DNA of 36,063 nt from an uncultured Bacilli bacterium (GTDB lineage Bacteria; Bacillota_I; Bacilli_A; RF39; UBA660), in NCBI GenBank assembly GCA_910588025.1, contig CAJUQG010000013.1:1-36063 (forward strand), given 5' to 3'. Numbering within the stretch: the stretch's first letter is position 1; the number at the start of each line of letters is the position of its first letter. A program made the position numbers and the translations under genes. Below the pieces are notes generated by a model. It ran no database searches, was not told where the DNA came from, and saw only the letters and a list, made by a program, of their open reading frames with translations. Shown here piece after piece: positions 17,950 through 25,463 of this stretch.

Positions 17950-17978
17950 ATTATATCTTATGTCAATCTTTTTTGCAA
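17950..17978 (-). promoter_or_regulatory. Sigma-A promoter of ftsK
   Basis: Minus strand TTGCAA (17973-17978), 17-bp spacer, TATAAT (17950-17955), 18 bases before the ATG. A TTGACA inside the spacer is too close to serve as the -35 box. Confidence 0.6.
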
Positions 17979-18000
17979 AGGCTTTAAACTTATTTGACAT

Positions 18001-18028
18001 ATAAAAAGCTACTTGCGTTGTAGCTTCT
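18001..18028 (-). terminator. Intrinsic terminator of the synthase-HD fusion gene
   Basis: Perfect 7-bp stem AAGCTAC/GTAGCTT (18006-18012 with 18020-18026), 7-base loop and five T on the minus strand. The stop codon (18009-18011) lies within the stem. Confidence 0.75.
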
Positions 18029-19094
18029 TTTTTAAGGTTTTGATAAAACCTTTTTTGGTTAATTTCTTTTCTTCTTGAATCTCTTTGTGAAAAAATAATT
18101 TTAGTAAAGCTTTGGGATGCATAATAAAATCCATGGAATCGGCTTTGTCGACAAAAGAAATAAGCCAACTTTCTTTATATTTGGGAGGACGTTTGTTTAA
18201 AGGAAACATGTGTCTTCTAATAATATCTTCGATTTTAACGTTCATTTCGCTCGGAAAATATTTCCAGGCATTGATACGAGCTTCTTCGGCATGTACAAAG
18301 CCATGTTTTTTTAAAAAAGGTCTTTTTTCTTTTGACTCTTGCCAAGGTGAATCGTAAAAGTCATGTAAAATTCCACCTATCGCTGCCGCTTTGTAATCCC
18401 AATGTAATTTTTTAGCGATTTTATAAGAATCAAACGATACTCTCAGTGTATGCTCGTAAACAGATTCTCCGATATGATGAATGTATTCTTTTCTTTTTTT
18501 AAATTCTGGATGTTCTAAAATAGGTTTTACAATTTCAAAGAATTCTAAATAATCGTCAATTAGTCTTTTTTTTTTCGTTTTTGAATCAATATAACTTGAT
18601 ATATAAGAAAGTAAACTACATATTTGCATAAATACTGTAAAATATACAAAGTAGTTAATTGGAATATTCCAATGTGTAAAGATTAAGTCAAACAATCCGA
18701 TGACAATAGTTGAAAAAATAATCCATGTTTTAATTTTGCCAATTAATAAAGAATTGACAACACCTCTTCGAAAATAAAAGTATAAATTTAAAAAAGCAAT
18801 TAGACATTCGAGAATTAAGACATAAAAGAAAGCGTGATTTTTATAAATTAAAATAATTAAAAGACCAATCGCTAATACTTTATCAGAAATTGCATCTAAT
18901 TTTGCTCCTAATTCACTTGTTATTTGCCATTTCCTCGCAAATAAGCCATCAAAGTAATCGGTTAAGGCAACAAGCATGGCTACAACAATTAAAATTTTAA
19001 TATGGTTGGTTAAGCCAAGATAAACAATTAGAGGTGTCAAAATGATTCTAGAAACAGTTAAAAGATTGGGAATATATTTACGAAATTGTTTCAT
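18009..19094 (-). CDS. pgsA: CDP-alcohol phosphatidyltransferase fused to an HD-domain hydrolase
   Basis: Two-domain protein of 361 residues. The N-terminal half is a membrane CDP-alcohol phosphatidyltransferase like PgsA: D46-xx-D49-G50-xx-A53-R54-x8-G63-xxx-D67-xxx-D71 is complete, inside about six hydrophobic segments (residues 15-175). PgsA makes phosphatidylglycerophosphate from CDP-diacylglycerol; other alcohol acceptors are possible. The C-terminal half (about 190-345) is a cytoplasmic HD domain with His224, His253-Asp254, His278, His305 and Asp326-type ligands, resembling the metal-dependent hydrolases of the YqeK/uncharacterised HD class. The ATG at 19094 is chosen because GGAGG lies six bases upstream; an ATG at 19106 would place the ribosome site inside the gene. 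The fusion is unusual and suggests a phosphatase or phosphodiesterase acting with the lipid synthase. Confidence 0.85.
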   Translation of the reverse strand: MKQFRKYIPNLLTVSRIILTPLIVYLGLTNHIKILIVVAMLVALTDYFDGLFARKWQITSELGAKLDAISDKVLAIGLLIILIYKNHAFFYVLILECLIAFLNLYFYFRRGVVNSLLIGKIKTWIIFSTIVIGLFDLIFTHWNIPINYFVYFTVFMQICSLLSYISSYIDSKTKKKRLIDDYLEFFEIVKPILEHPEFKKRKEYIHHIGESVYEHTLRVSFDSYKIAKKLHWDYKAAAIGGILHDFYDSPWQESKEKRPFLKKHGFVHAEEARINAWKYFPSEMNVKIEDIIRRHMFPLNKRPPKYKESWLISFVDKADSMDFIMHPKALLKLFFHKEIQEEKKLTKKGFIKTLKKKLQRK

Positions 19095-19115
19095 AATTAC
19101 CTCCATTCGTTTTTT

Positions 19116-19121
19116 ATTATA
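19116..19121 (-). promoter_or_regulatory. Possible -10 element for the synthase-HD gene
   Basis: A TATAAT on the minus strand 22 bases before the ATG. The -35 region is T-rich and poor, and overlaps the terminator of the upstream ferritin-like gene. Confidence 0.35.
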
Positions 19122-19141
19122 ACAGATTTTATTAAAAAAAT

Positions 19142-19175
19142 AAAAAAAGACACTATATTGTATGCTTGTGTCTTA
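19142..19175 (-). terminator. Intrinsic terminator of the ferritin-like gene
   Basis: Perfect 7-bp stem AAGACAC/GTGTCTT (19147-19153 with 19168-19174), 14-base loop, then a T tract on the minus strand. The stem overlaps the stop codon (19173-19175). Confidence 0.7.
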
Positions 19176-19622
19176 TAAATATTTCTTCACTTCATCTAAA
19201 TTATGTTGTTCGGTAGCTAAGAAACGGTCAATCATTTCTTTTATTTCTTCATCATCGCCTTGATATTCATTTTTTATTTTTGTTACTTCAATGATTCCTT
19301 TATTACTTCCTTCCATCATCATTTTTGCAATTTGACTGTCTGAATCATCAATTTTAGTTTTCATCTCACTCATCATTTCACTACTCTTTTTCGCCATCAT
19401 GCCTAATTTTTTTTCTTCACAACCATATTTTTTTAGAATGGTAACGATACTATCACAAATATGATCATACTCTTCTTTTTGAGTTTCAAGAATGTTACGG
19501 AATTCTTCTTTATGAGCTTTATCTAAGACTGTATTAATTCCTACAACTCCCATTTCAGCACATTGGTATAATTTATTTAAATATTTGATTTCCATGTTTT
19601 CTTTCATTTCATTTTCTTTCAT
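19173..19622 (-). CDS. Ferritin-like four-helix protein (DUF2383-like)
   Basis: All-helical protein of 149 residues that resembles the DUF2383/PA2169 group of the ferritin-like superfamily. Four long amphipathic helices can be drawn, with acidic and methionine-rich stretches (MMAKKSSEMMSEM, then KMMMEG) and a final ATEQHNLDEVKKYL helix. QKEEYDHI and EQHNLDE could supply carboxylate or histidine ligands, but a complete di-iron motif is not evident. It is close to proteins often found near spore coat or stress genes. A GTG at 19631 opens the frame, but the ATG at 19622 follows AGGTGA at proper spacing. It sits 54 bases after the RNase J-like gene, behind a terminator, and has its own terminator. 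Function unknown beyond the fold. Confidence 0.6.
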   Translation of the reverse strand: MKENEMKENMEIKYLNKLYQCAEMGVVGINTVLDKAHKEEFRNILETQKEEYDHICDSIVTILKKYGCEEKKLGMMAKKSSEMMSEMKTKIDDSDSQIAKMMMEGSNKGIIEVTKIKNEYQGDDEEIKEMIDRFLATEQHNLDEVKKYL

Positions 19623-19645
19623 TCGAATCACCTATTTTTAAGATA

Positions 19646-19679
19646 AACAAAAAGAGAAAATTTATGCAAATTTCTCTTA
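19646..19679 (-). terminator. Intrinsic terminator of the RNase J-like gene
   Basis: 8-bp stem AAGAGAAA/TTTCTCTT (19652-19659 with 19671-19678), followed by five T with a later interruption on the minus strand. The stop codon (19677-19679) overlaps the foot of the stem. Confidence 0.7.
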
Positions 19680-21311
19680 AATTTCTTGAACTACAGCAAT
19701 AATCATTGGTTTGCATTCGGTTTCACTATATAAAAATTTACTTAATTCTGTTCGAATTTCTGTTTTAATTTTATTGTATTCGATAAAAGTATCCGTAATA
19801 TTTCTTGTAATTACTTCTTCTGAAATTCTCTTAATTTCGCTAATAATTTCTTTGGAATCTTTCACGTATACAAAACCTCTTGTAGTAACTTCCGGTCCTA
19901 CTAATAATACTTTGTCTTTTTTGCTAATCGTTGCACTAATTAGTACAATACCATTTTCACTTAACATTTCACGGTCTTTGACTACTAATCCTCCGACATC
20001 ATCACTACTTTTTCCATCAATTAGACAATCATTGACTTTAATATTTTTAAACGTATCTTGAAGCTCTCCGTTTTCCAGCTCAACAATATCTCCATTTTGT
20101 TTTAATAAAATATTAGCAGAAGGAATTCCTAGGCTACTTGCTAAATTAGCATTTCCGACCATGTAACGGTATTCCCCTTTCACTGGCATGTAATATTTGG
20201 GATTTAGTAAGCGAATCATTAGCATTAAATCTTCACTAGATGGATGATGTAAAATATTTTTTTCTTTTGGAATGGAAATAATTTTGCAACCAGCCATTGC
20301 TAAATCATTTTCAATTTTTACTAATAATTTTTCGTTGGAATCATATCTAGGTTCGGCAAAACAAATGGCATCGCCTTGTTTTAAATTAATATATTTATCG
20401 TATCCATTGATAATCTTACTAATCGAAGCATATGGATTTTCTTTGTCATCACAAATTAATAAAATTGAATTACTATCTTTAATATTGGATAAATCACCTA
20501 GTAATTCATCTCGACAAGTTAAATAGCCTTCTTTTCTTCCAAAGTTAATCACGTTTTGAAGTTTTTTGCCCATCACCACGATTTTACGATGAGAATTTTC
20601 GGCAGCACTAAAAATATCTTGAATCGTATAAAGATGTGTAGATAAAACGGAGAACATAATTCGTCCTGATTGTTTATTGATAGCATCTTTGAAAAATCCT
20701 TCTAAACGATGTGTTGGAGAGGTATGGCCAATGTGTTCTGAGAAGGTAGATTCTGATAAGAGACATAGTACTCCTAATTTTCCAATATAGGCAATTTTTC
20801 CTAAGTCCATGCCATAGTTTCCATCCATTTTAGGATCGATGATAAAATCTCCGGTATAACAAATTGCACCATCTTTTGTATTTACTACATACATCACTGA
20901 ATCGGGACAACTATGATTCACACTAATTGGAAAAACACTTGTTCTACCAAAACTAATTTTTTTGTGTGGAGTAATTTCTATGATATTTTTTTCTGGTACA
21001 CCACTTTCTAATAAAACATATTTCGTAAATTTGGTAGCGAATAATTTGATTTCTGGTAACGTTTTGACTAAGTCAGCAGCACCACCCATATTTTCATAAT
21101 GGCCATGTGTTAGAAATACACCTTTAATTCGTTTACGATTTTTTTCTAAATATTCGTAATCTGGAAGAATATAATCAATTCCAAATGATGTTCCCGTGGC
21201 ATACTTTAAACCACAATCAAAAACAAAAAGGTCTTTATCTACTTCAATACAATAGGTATTTTTACCGGATTCGTCTAATCCACCCAAACTAAAAATTTTA
21301 ATTTTACTCAT
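19677..21311 (-). CDS. rnjB: RNase J family protein with degenerate active site (RNase J2-like)
   Basis: Beta-CASP metallo-beta-lactamase of 544 residues with the RNase J layout: MBL domain, beta-CASP insert, linker and C-terminal domain. RNase J proteins do 5'-3' exonuclease and endonuclease work on RNA. Here the HxHxDH motif reads H69-G-H71-Y-E73-N74, the LLSDST motif is LLSEST (Glu187), and the late PVHGE motif is PVKGE. His69, His71, His133 and Asp155 are kept. By comparison with RNase J structures, one metal site is kept and the second loses its Asp, His and late His ligands. This matches the J2 type, which acts mainly as partner of an active J1. The gene has its own promoter (21366-21394) and terminator. 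Family assignment is firm; inactivity is inferred. Confidence 0.88.
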   Translation of the reverse strand: MSKIKIFSLGGLDESGKNTYCIEVDKDLFVFDCGLKYATGTSFGIDYILPDYEYLEKNRKRIKGVFLTHGHYENMGGAADLVKTLPEIKLFATKFTKYVLLESGVPEKNIIEITPHKKISFGRTSVFPISVNHSCPDSVMYVVNTKDGAICYTGDFIIDPKMDGNYGMDLGKIAYIGKLGVLCLLSESTFSEHIGHTSPTHRLEGFFKDAINKQSGRIMFSVLSTHLYTIQDIFSAAENSHRKIVVMGKKLQNVINFGRKEGYLTCRDELLGDLSNIKDSNSILLICDDKENPYASISKIINGYDKYINLKQGDAICFAEPRYDSNEKLLVKIENDLAMAGCKIISIPKEKNILHHPSSEDLMLMIRLLNPKYYMPVKGEYRYMVGNANLASSLGIPSANILLKQNGDIVELENGELQDTFKNIKVNDCLIDGKSSDDVGGLVVKDREMLSENGIVLISATISKKDKVLLVGPEVTTRGFVYVKDSKEIISEIKRISEEVITRNITDTFIEYNKIKTEIRTELSKFLYSETECKPMIIAVVQEI

Positions 21312-21365
21312 AATTCAACTCTTTTCTAAAATAATAATAATTTTAAAGTATTTCTGGTGATTTAG

Positions 21366-21394
21366 ATTATAACAAAGAAAAAGAGATTTTTCAA
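21366..21394 (-). promoter_or_regulatory. Sigma-A promoter of the RNase J-like gene
   Basis: Minus strand TTGAAA (21389-21394), 17-bp spacer, TATAAT (21366-21371). The leader would be about 50 bases. The 137 bases further upstream, to the terminator at 21556, are AT-rich with no gene seen. Confidence 0.68.
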
Positions 21395-21531
21395 TCTTAT
21401 TCTTTTTGGATAAATTATTTCGTAAGGATTTGAAACAAATATTTTTCTGTTTATATAATTTTTTCTACTTGTTTTATCCAGATTTGACATTATCAAAAAA
21501 TAAATCTTTGCTATAAATTAGAATAAGTCTT

Positions 21532-21556
21532 AAAAAACTCCCTTTTTGGGGAGTTT
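21532..21556 (-). terminator. Intrinsic terminator of the deacetylase-like gene
   Basis: Perfect 8-bp stem AAACTCCC/GGGAGTTT (21535-21542 with 21549-21556), 6-base loop, then T tract on the minus strand. It is the most GC-rich and convincing terminator in the window and probably ends the ssb-xre-deacetylase-like unit. Confidence 0.92.
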
Positions 21557-21569
21557 CGCTACATATTTT

Positions 21570-22352
21570 TTAGCCATTGTTATCTTCTTTAATTAATTCA
21601 CTTAAATGAGTAATGGTTAGTCCTTTGTACTTGGCTTGTTGAATCAATAATTTTAAATCATCTTCTTTTACCTCTTTTTTAATATAGATAATTGAACCAC
21701 TTTCTAATTTATTTTTAATCGATGCAAGGTTATAAGCATTTAGCTCTAAAGATGGCTTAATTAAGTATTTTTGATTTTTACGGCATACTTCTTCATTGTA
21801 ATTATTAACGATACAAATATTTTTATTTTGTTTTATAGAATCTAATAAGCCTTCTGTACTTTTGTAATTTTTATAATCGGCATTGATTTGTTCTAATTTG
21901 CTATCTCTTTTAAAGGTAGAACTTGTCACTAGTAAAGATGCACTAATGTTTTCTTTTATCAAATATTCTTTTAATGATTCGTTCTCTTCTAAAATAAAAG
22001 CAATACTTCTTTTTTTAGGATTTCCTTTGGTAATTATTTTATCTTTGTTGTCTTCTAAAGAAATGTCTGGTTTTACTTGGTCAAAAATCAAATAATATTT
22101 GTTAAAGGCTCCAAAAGATTTCATTTTTTGAAAACTTTTATCGACATTTACAGCAAGTCCATTCATACCAGGAATTATTGTTTTATCATCAATAATAGCA
22201 TTTACATAATTGGTATTACTTGTGCTAACTACATCTTCAATGGTCTCATAGATGGGGTCTTTTTGACGCATTAATAGAGCTATTTTTTCCGTATAATAAA
22301 AACTAAAAAGCATAATCGCGACGATTCCAAAGTATTTATAAAAATTTTTCAA
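21570..22352 (-). CDS. Membrane-anchored protein with degenerate polysaccharide deacetylase-like domain
   Basis: A 260-residue protein with one N-terminal hydrophobic segment (about 8-28), so the rest is probably outside the membrane. Parts recall the NodB polysaccharide deacetylase fold: a KRSIAFILEEN strand (near 114), and a final strand-helix unit SGSIIYIKKE ... LIQQAKYKGLTITHLSELI that matches the typical NodB ending. The catalytic Asp-Asp and HxxxH motifs of active deacetylases are not visible, so it is probably inactive or acts otherwise. The start is a TTG at 22352 behind GGTGAAG. It follows the XRE gene by 42 bases and shares its terminator with the ssb unit. The fold link is a low-confidence reading; the membrane anchor is clear. 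Confidence 0.5.
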   Translation of the reverse strand: MKNFYKYFGIVAIMLFSFYYTEKIALLMRQKDPIYETIEDVVSTSNTNYVNAIIDDKTIIPGMNGLAVNVDKSFQKMKSFGAFNKYYLIFDQVKPDISLEDNKDKIITKGNPKKRSIAFILEENESLKEYLIKENISASLLVTSSTFKRDSKLEQINADYKNYKSTEGLLDSIKQNKNICIVNNYNEEVCRKNQKYLIKPSLELNAYNLASIKNKLESGSIIYIKKEVKEDDLKLLIQQAKYKGLTITHLSELIKEDNNG

Positions 22353-22394
22353 TTTTCTTCACCATTACATTGTATTCAACTACTCTTTATTTCA

Positions 22395-22715
22395 TTATTT
22401 GTTTGGTATCATTTTTTTTATTTTTGGTAAAATGGTCTTGGAATTTTTTAGAAAATACTCATATATCGTTGGATCTTTTTTTAAAGTATCTAATAGTTTT
22501 ATGTCTGCTTCATAGTCATTATCGTCAATTAAAGATAGAATATTTTTATTTATTTTTTTGGCAATTTGTTCTAAAGTTTTCCAATTAGGGTTTCTAAGAT
22601 TTTTGGAATAAGCATAAACGGCACTTTTACTTAAATTTAATTCTTGGGCTAGGGTTTCATAAGTATAATGATGTTCTTTTTGATATTTCACAAGTTCTTT
22701 ACTCAATTTTTTCAT
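22395..22715 (-). CDS. XRE-family helix-turn-helix DNA-binding protein
   Basis: Small regulator of 106 residues. Residues about 5-55 form a Cro/C1-type HTH: YTYETLAQELNLSKSAVYAY is the helix-turn-helix, then NPNWKTLEQIAKKINKNI. The C-terminal half is helical and basic (FLKNSKTILPKIKKMIPNK), with no known domain. The ATG at 22715 starts inside the end of ssb (17-base overlap) and gives the HTH its usual distance from the N terminus; an in-frame TTG ten codons upstream is less likely. Being coupled to ssb suggests co-expression, but the target genes cannot be told. No obvious dyad operator is present in the ssb promoter region. Confidence 0.8.
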   Translation of the reverse strand: MKKLSKELVKYQKEHHYTYETLAQELNLSKSAVYAYSKNLRNPNWKTLEQIAKKINKNILSLIDDNDYEADIKLLDTLKKDPTIYEYFLKNSKTILPKIKKMIPNK

Positions 22716-23046
22716 TTTTCTCTTCTTTTTTTGATGGGGATACAAAGCTAATGGATTGGGCGATTACTTCGGTGATATATTTTTTGTTTCCATCGATATC
22801 TTCATAATTTCTAGTTTGAATTCGTCCACGAATGGCAATGGCATCTCCTTTGTTGCAATATTTTGAAGTATTTAAAGCAATACCATTCCACAAAACACAA
22901 CGAATAAAATCGGCTTCATATAAACCTTCAGAGTTTTTAAAATTTCTTGGTACGGCAATGTCGATTAAGGTTCTTTTTTTATCGTTATCGATTTCTTCTA
23001 AAGTTGGGTCACTAGTTAATCTTCCTACTAAAATAACATTGTTCAT
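22699..23046 (-). CDS. ssb: Single-stranded DNA-binding protein, short form without the acidic tip
   Basis: OB-fold protein of 115 residues: MNNVILVGRLTSDP, FIRCVLWNGIALNTSKYCNKG, IAIRGRIQTRNYED and a YITEVIAQSISFV strand are standard SSB landmarks. The C terminus ends in KKEEKNEKIE and lacks the conserved acidic DDDIPF-type tip that recruits repair and replication partners. Length and tail resemble Bacillus SsbB, which acts in competence, more than essential SsbA. The ATG at 23046 has a near-perfect AAAGGAGGAA site seven bases upstream; the frame opens eleven codons earlier without support. It leads a unit with the XRE gene (overlapping) and the deacetylase-like gene. A second, full-length SSB is expected elsewhere, typically between rpsF and rpsR. 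Confidence 0.9.
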   Translation of the reverse strand: MNNVILVGRLTSDPTLEEIDNDKKRTLIDIAVPRNFKNSEGLYEADFIRCVLWNGIALNTSKYCNKGDAIAIRGRIQTRNYEDIDGNKKYITEVIAQSISFVSPSKKEEKNEKIE

Positions 23047-23069
23047 CTTTTTCCTCCTTTCTGAATTTG

Positions 23070-23098
23070 AATTTATCAATTTCTAATTGAGGTTGCAA
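23070..23098 (-). promoter_or_regulatory. Possible promoter of ssb
   Basis: Minus strand TTGCAA (23093-23098), 17-bp spacer, TAAATT (23070-23075), about 25 bases before the ssb ATG. Confidence 0.45.
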
Positions 23099-23124
23099 AT
23101 GAAGCATTTTAATATTTCAGTGGT

Positions 23125-23152
23125 AAAAAAACACAGATTTTTATAATCTGCG
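23125..23152 (-). terminator. Intrinsic terminator of sufB
   Basis: 8-bp stem with one wobble pair (23132-23139 with 23145-23152) and seven T on the minus strand, 45 bases after the sufB stop codon. Confidence 0.75.
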
Positions 23153-23196
23153 CATTATTTTTTCTTTTTCTGCTACTTTTTATTCTTTGTTTTCTT

Positions 23197-24489
23197 TTAT
23201 TCTTTAAGTAGTCGATTTAATTCGACAGCATATTCCATGGGAAGCTCTTTTTTAAAATCTTTTATAAATCCCATTATCAATAATTCTTTGGCTTTTTCTT
23301 CACTTAACCCTTTTGTTTTTAAATAAAACAATTTTTCTTCATTCACTTTCGATACGCTCGCTTCATGTTCTAATGTGGAAGTATTATTTTCTAAAATATT
23401 TTTGGGATAGGTATCACTCTTTGAATTAGAATCCATTAAAATCGTGTCACATTTAATTGTGGCTTTGGAACATTCTGCTTGTGAGGTTATTTTCGTAGTT
23501 CCTCGATAGTTGGAAGTGCCTCCATTTTCAGCAATGGATTTACTAACAATATTACTTTTTGTGTATTTTCCTAAATGTATCATTTTGGCTCCCGCATCTA
23601 AGTATTGGCCTTTTTTGGCATAAGCTATACTTATCGAATTACCTACAGCATAATCCCCTTTTAAAATACAAGAAGGATATTTCATAGTAATGTAGCTTCC
23701 AATGTTACCATCAACCCATTCCATCTGACCAGATTCTTCTACAATAGCTCTTTTGGTTACTAAATTATAAACATCTGTCGACCAATTTTGAATTGTGGAA
23801 TAGCGACATTTGGCATTTTTACCTACAAAGATTTCCACTACTCCAGCATGAAGGGAATTTTTGGAGTAACTTCTAGCAGTACACCCTTCAATATAGGAAA
23901 GCTCAGCGCCCTCATCTACAATGATAATAGTACGTTCAAATTGTCCTAAGGCTTCGGTGTCAATACGAAAGTAACTTTGCAAAGGGCGATCTAACTTGGT
24001 AAAGGGCGGTATATAAATAAATGTTCCACCACTCCACATTGCACCATTTAAAGCGGTATATTTATTTTCTTGATAATGAACTAAAGTATTAAAATACTTT
24101 TGAAATAACTCAGGATGTTTCTGTAGAGCTTCATCAGTACTCATGAAAATAATATTAGCATCTTCTTTTTGGTTATGATAAATGACTTCACTTTCATATT
24201 GATTGCTTACGCCCCCTAAATATTTTTCTTCAGCATCAATGACTCCTAAATCACAAAAAAGGCCACGGGTACTTTCTTTCACGTCGTTCCAATCATGATT
24301 AATTTTATCTTCTGTACTTTTGTAATATAAGAAGCTATTAAAGTCAATGTCTAAGTGTGGTCCAAAAGAAGGATTCTCTAACTTTTGAAAAGCTTGATAA
24401 GATTGCAAGCGAAAATGAAGCATCCATTCAGGTTCTTTTTTCTTTTTTGATAATTCTTTGATAAATTCTTCGTTTAGTTGTTTGTTCAT
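23197..24489 (-). CDS. sufB: Fe-S cluster assembly protein SufB
   Basis: Scaffold component of the SUF Fe-S assembly complex (SufBC2D). The 430-residue form from the ATG at 24489 is slightly shorter than typical SufB (about 465). Family landmarks are LGGVSNQYESEVIYH, the ALNGAMWSGGTFIYIPP segment, the right-handed beta-helix core with CTARSYSKNSLHAGVVEIF, and AECSKATIKCDTILMDSNSKSDTYP-like residues around the conserved late Cys, followed by EHEASVSKVNEEKLFYL. An upstream in-frame start at 24534 lacks a ribosome site. In Firmicutes sufB normally closes a sufCDSUB operon, but here both neighbours are unrelated and the gene has its own promoter and terminator, so it stands alone. SufC, SufD, SufS and SufU must be encoded elsewhere if the pathway is complete. 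Confidence 0.95.
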   Translation of the reverse strand: MNKQLNEEFIKELSKKKKEPEWMLHFRLQSYQAFQKLENPSFGPHLDIDFNSFLYYKSTEDKINHDWNDVKESTRGLFCDLGVIDAEEKYLGGVSNQYESEVIYHNQKEDANIIFMSTDEALQKHPELFQKYFNTLVHYQENKYTALNGAMWSGGTFIYIPPFTKLDRPLQSYFRIDTEALGQFERTIIIVDEGAELSYIEGCTARSYSKNSLHAGVVEIFVGKNAKCRYSTIQNWSTDVYNLVTKRAIVEESGQMEWVDGNIGSYITMKYPSCILKGDYAVGNSISIAYAKKGQYLDAGAKMIHLGKYTKSNIVSKSIAENGGTSNYRGTTKITSQAECSKATIKCDTILMDSNSKSDTYPKNILENNTSTLEHEASVSKVNEEKLFYLKTKGLSEEKAKELLIMGFIKDFKKELPMEYAVELNRLLKE

Positions 24490-24504
24490 AAAAATCACTA
24501 TTTT

Positions 24505-24534
24505 ATTATAACGCAGAAAGCTAGTGCAAAACAA
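24505..24534 (-). promoter_or_regulatory. Promoter of sufB (divergent pair)
   Basis: Minus strand TTGTTT (24529-24534), 18-bp spacer, TATAAT (24505-24510). Its -35 box abuts the -35 box of the divergent plus-strand promoter at the CAATTG centre. Confidence 0.55.
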
Positions 24535-24563
24535 TTGTATTTTTAAAGATGACTTGTTATAAT
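24535..24563 (+). promoter_or_regulatory. Promoter of the plus-strand gene pair
   Basis: TTGTAT (24535-24540), 17-bp spacer, TATAAT (24558-24563). The AGGAGG ribosome site (24576-24581) follows closely, so the leader is very short. Confidence 0.6.
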
Positions 24564-24586
24564 TTTTATAATACTAGGAGGATGCC

Positions 24587-25081
24587 ATGAACGTGAATTT
24601 ACAAATGATGGACAATAATATGATGTATTTTAATGAGTGGGTTAAGCATAATGAGTCTTGGCGAGGAAAGCTACAAATCATCGGAAATAACTTAGTGTAT
24701 CAAGGGAATGGAAATCAAGATGCAATTGATATAAGCAATTATTATCTACCACAAATTTTAGAAAATCCTCTTCTTCGAGAACAAATACAAATGAAAAACC
24801 ATTTACAAGCAGAGGATATTTTTCGAGTTATCCGTGTTAATGTTTTAGCTTCGGAAGAAAGCGATGTGGTGGATGAACAGGCTTATATTGCCGATGTTGT
24901 TATGGAACAAGATGATATGGAACAATATTTTTTAGTGGTGGAAGATAACTTAGGTCATAAATTTAAAATCACTCAAAATATTGAGTTGATTTTACAAACC
25001 TATCAAAAATTACGTAATAAAAATACGAATATCTTATTAGAAGACTTTAAAAAGGAAATGGAGGGATTATGGCATGAATAA
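24587..25081 (+). CDS. Unrecognised 164-residue soluble protein
   Basis: I do not recognise this protein. It has 164 residues, an excess of Asp, Glu, Gln and Asn, no signal peptide and no membrane segment. The middle (about 75-125) looks like a small alternating beta domain, with VVDEQAYIADVVMEQDDMEQYFLVVEDNLGHKF-type strands, and the end (from about 130) is a helix. The ATG follows a perfect AGGAGG. Its stop codon overlaps the start of the next gene by eight bases, so the two are translationally coupled. The pair is followed by spoVS and forms the only plus-strand run in the window. The context hints at a link with cell development, but that is weak. Confidence 0.75.
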   Translation: MNVNLQMMDNNMMYFNEWVKHNESWRGKLQIIGNNLVYQGNGNQDAIDISNYYLPQILENPLLREQIQMKNHLQAEDIFRVIRVNVLASEESDVVDEQAYIADVVMEQDDMEQYFLVVEDNLGHKFKITQNIELILQTYQKLRNKNTNILLEDFKKEMEGLWHE

Positions 25082-25463
25082 AATGTGTCCTATCAAAGAT
25101 TATGTGAAAGGAAAAGGAACTCCACAAGAACGATATTACCGCGAAGTATTTTCTTATGATGCAGCATTTTATCGTCATTTGATTTCTAATCAAGCTAAGC
25201 AAACTTTTGAAGAAAGTAAAAAGATCATTGATCCTCTTACCTTAAATGGCAGTATTCATGCCTCTACTCTATCAAATTATATTCGTCAAGCTACTTATGC
25301 AAGAGAACAAGTAGAAAATCAAAAGGTAATTAATAAAGAAAATAAGGCGAGAACATTAAAGCAAGATGAAGAACGACGAGCTGGATTTATTCATGCTTCC
25401 ATTTTGTTTTATGCTATTTTAAATATTGGAATAATTATAGCTGTTACTTTAATAATTTTATAA
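25074..25463 (+). CDS. Unrecognised tail-anchored small membrane protein
   Basis: Unrecognised protein of 129 residues. The first 100 are hydrophilic and helical, with a basic, charged stretch around 75-100 (REQVENQKVINKENKART). Residues about 104-129 are hydrophobic to the very end (ASILFYAILNIGIIIAVTLIIL), so it is predicted as a tail-anchored, cytoplasm-facing membrane protein. The ATG at 25074 overlaps the upstream stop codon by eight bases and uses GGAGGG in the upstream gene as ribosome site. The obligate pairing suggests the upstream soluble protein is held at the membrane by this one; this is inference from layout only. Confidence 0.75.
   Translation: MNKMCPIKDYVKGKGTPQERYYREVFSYDAAFYRHLISNQAKQTFEESKKIIDPLTLNGSIHASTLSNYIRQATYAREQVENQKVINKENKARTLKQDEERRAGFIHASILFYAILNIGIIIAVTLIIL

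Noticed and set aside
17860..18168. Minus-strand frame of 102 codons across the ftsK/pgsA junction
   Set aside because: It overlaps both well-identified genes in another frame, has no ribosome site and covers a terminator and a promoter.
24535..25463. Toxin-antitoxin reading of the coupled plus-strand pair
   Set aside because: Sizes are larger than typical pairs, neither protein shows a toxin or antitoxin motif and no DNA-binding domain is present.
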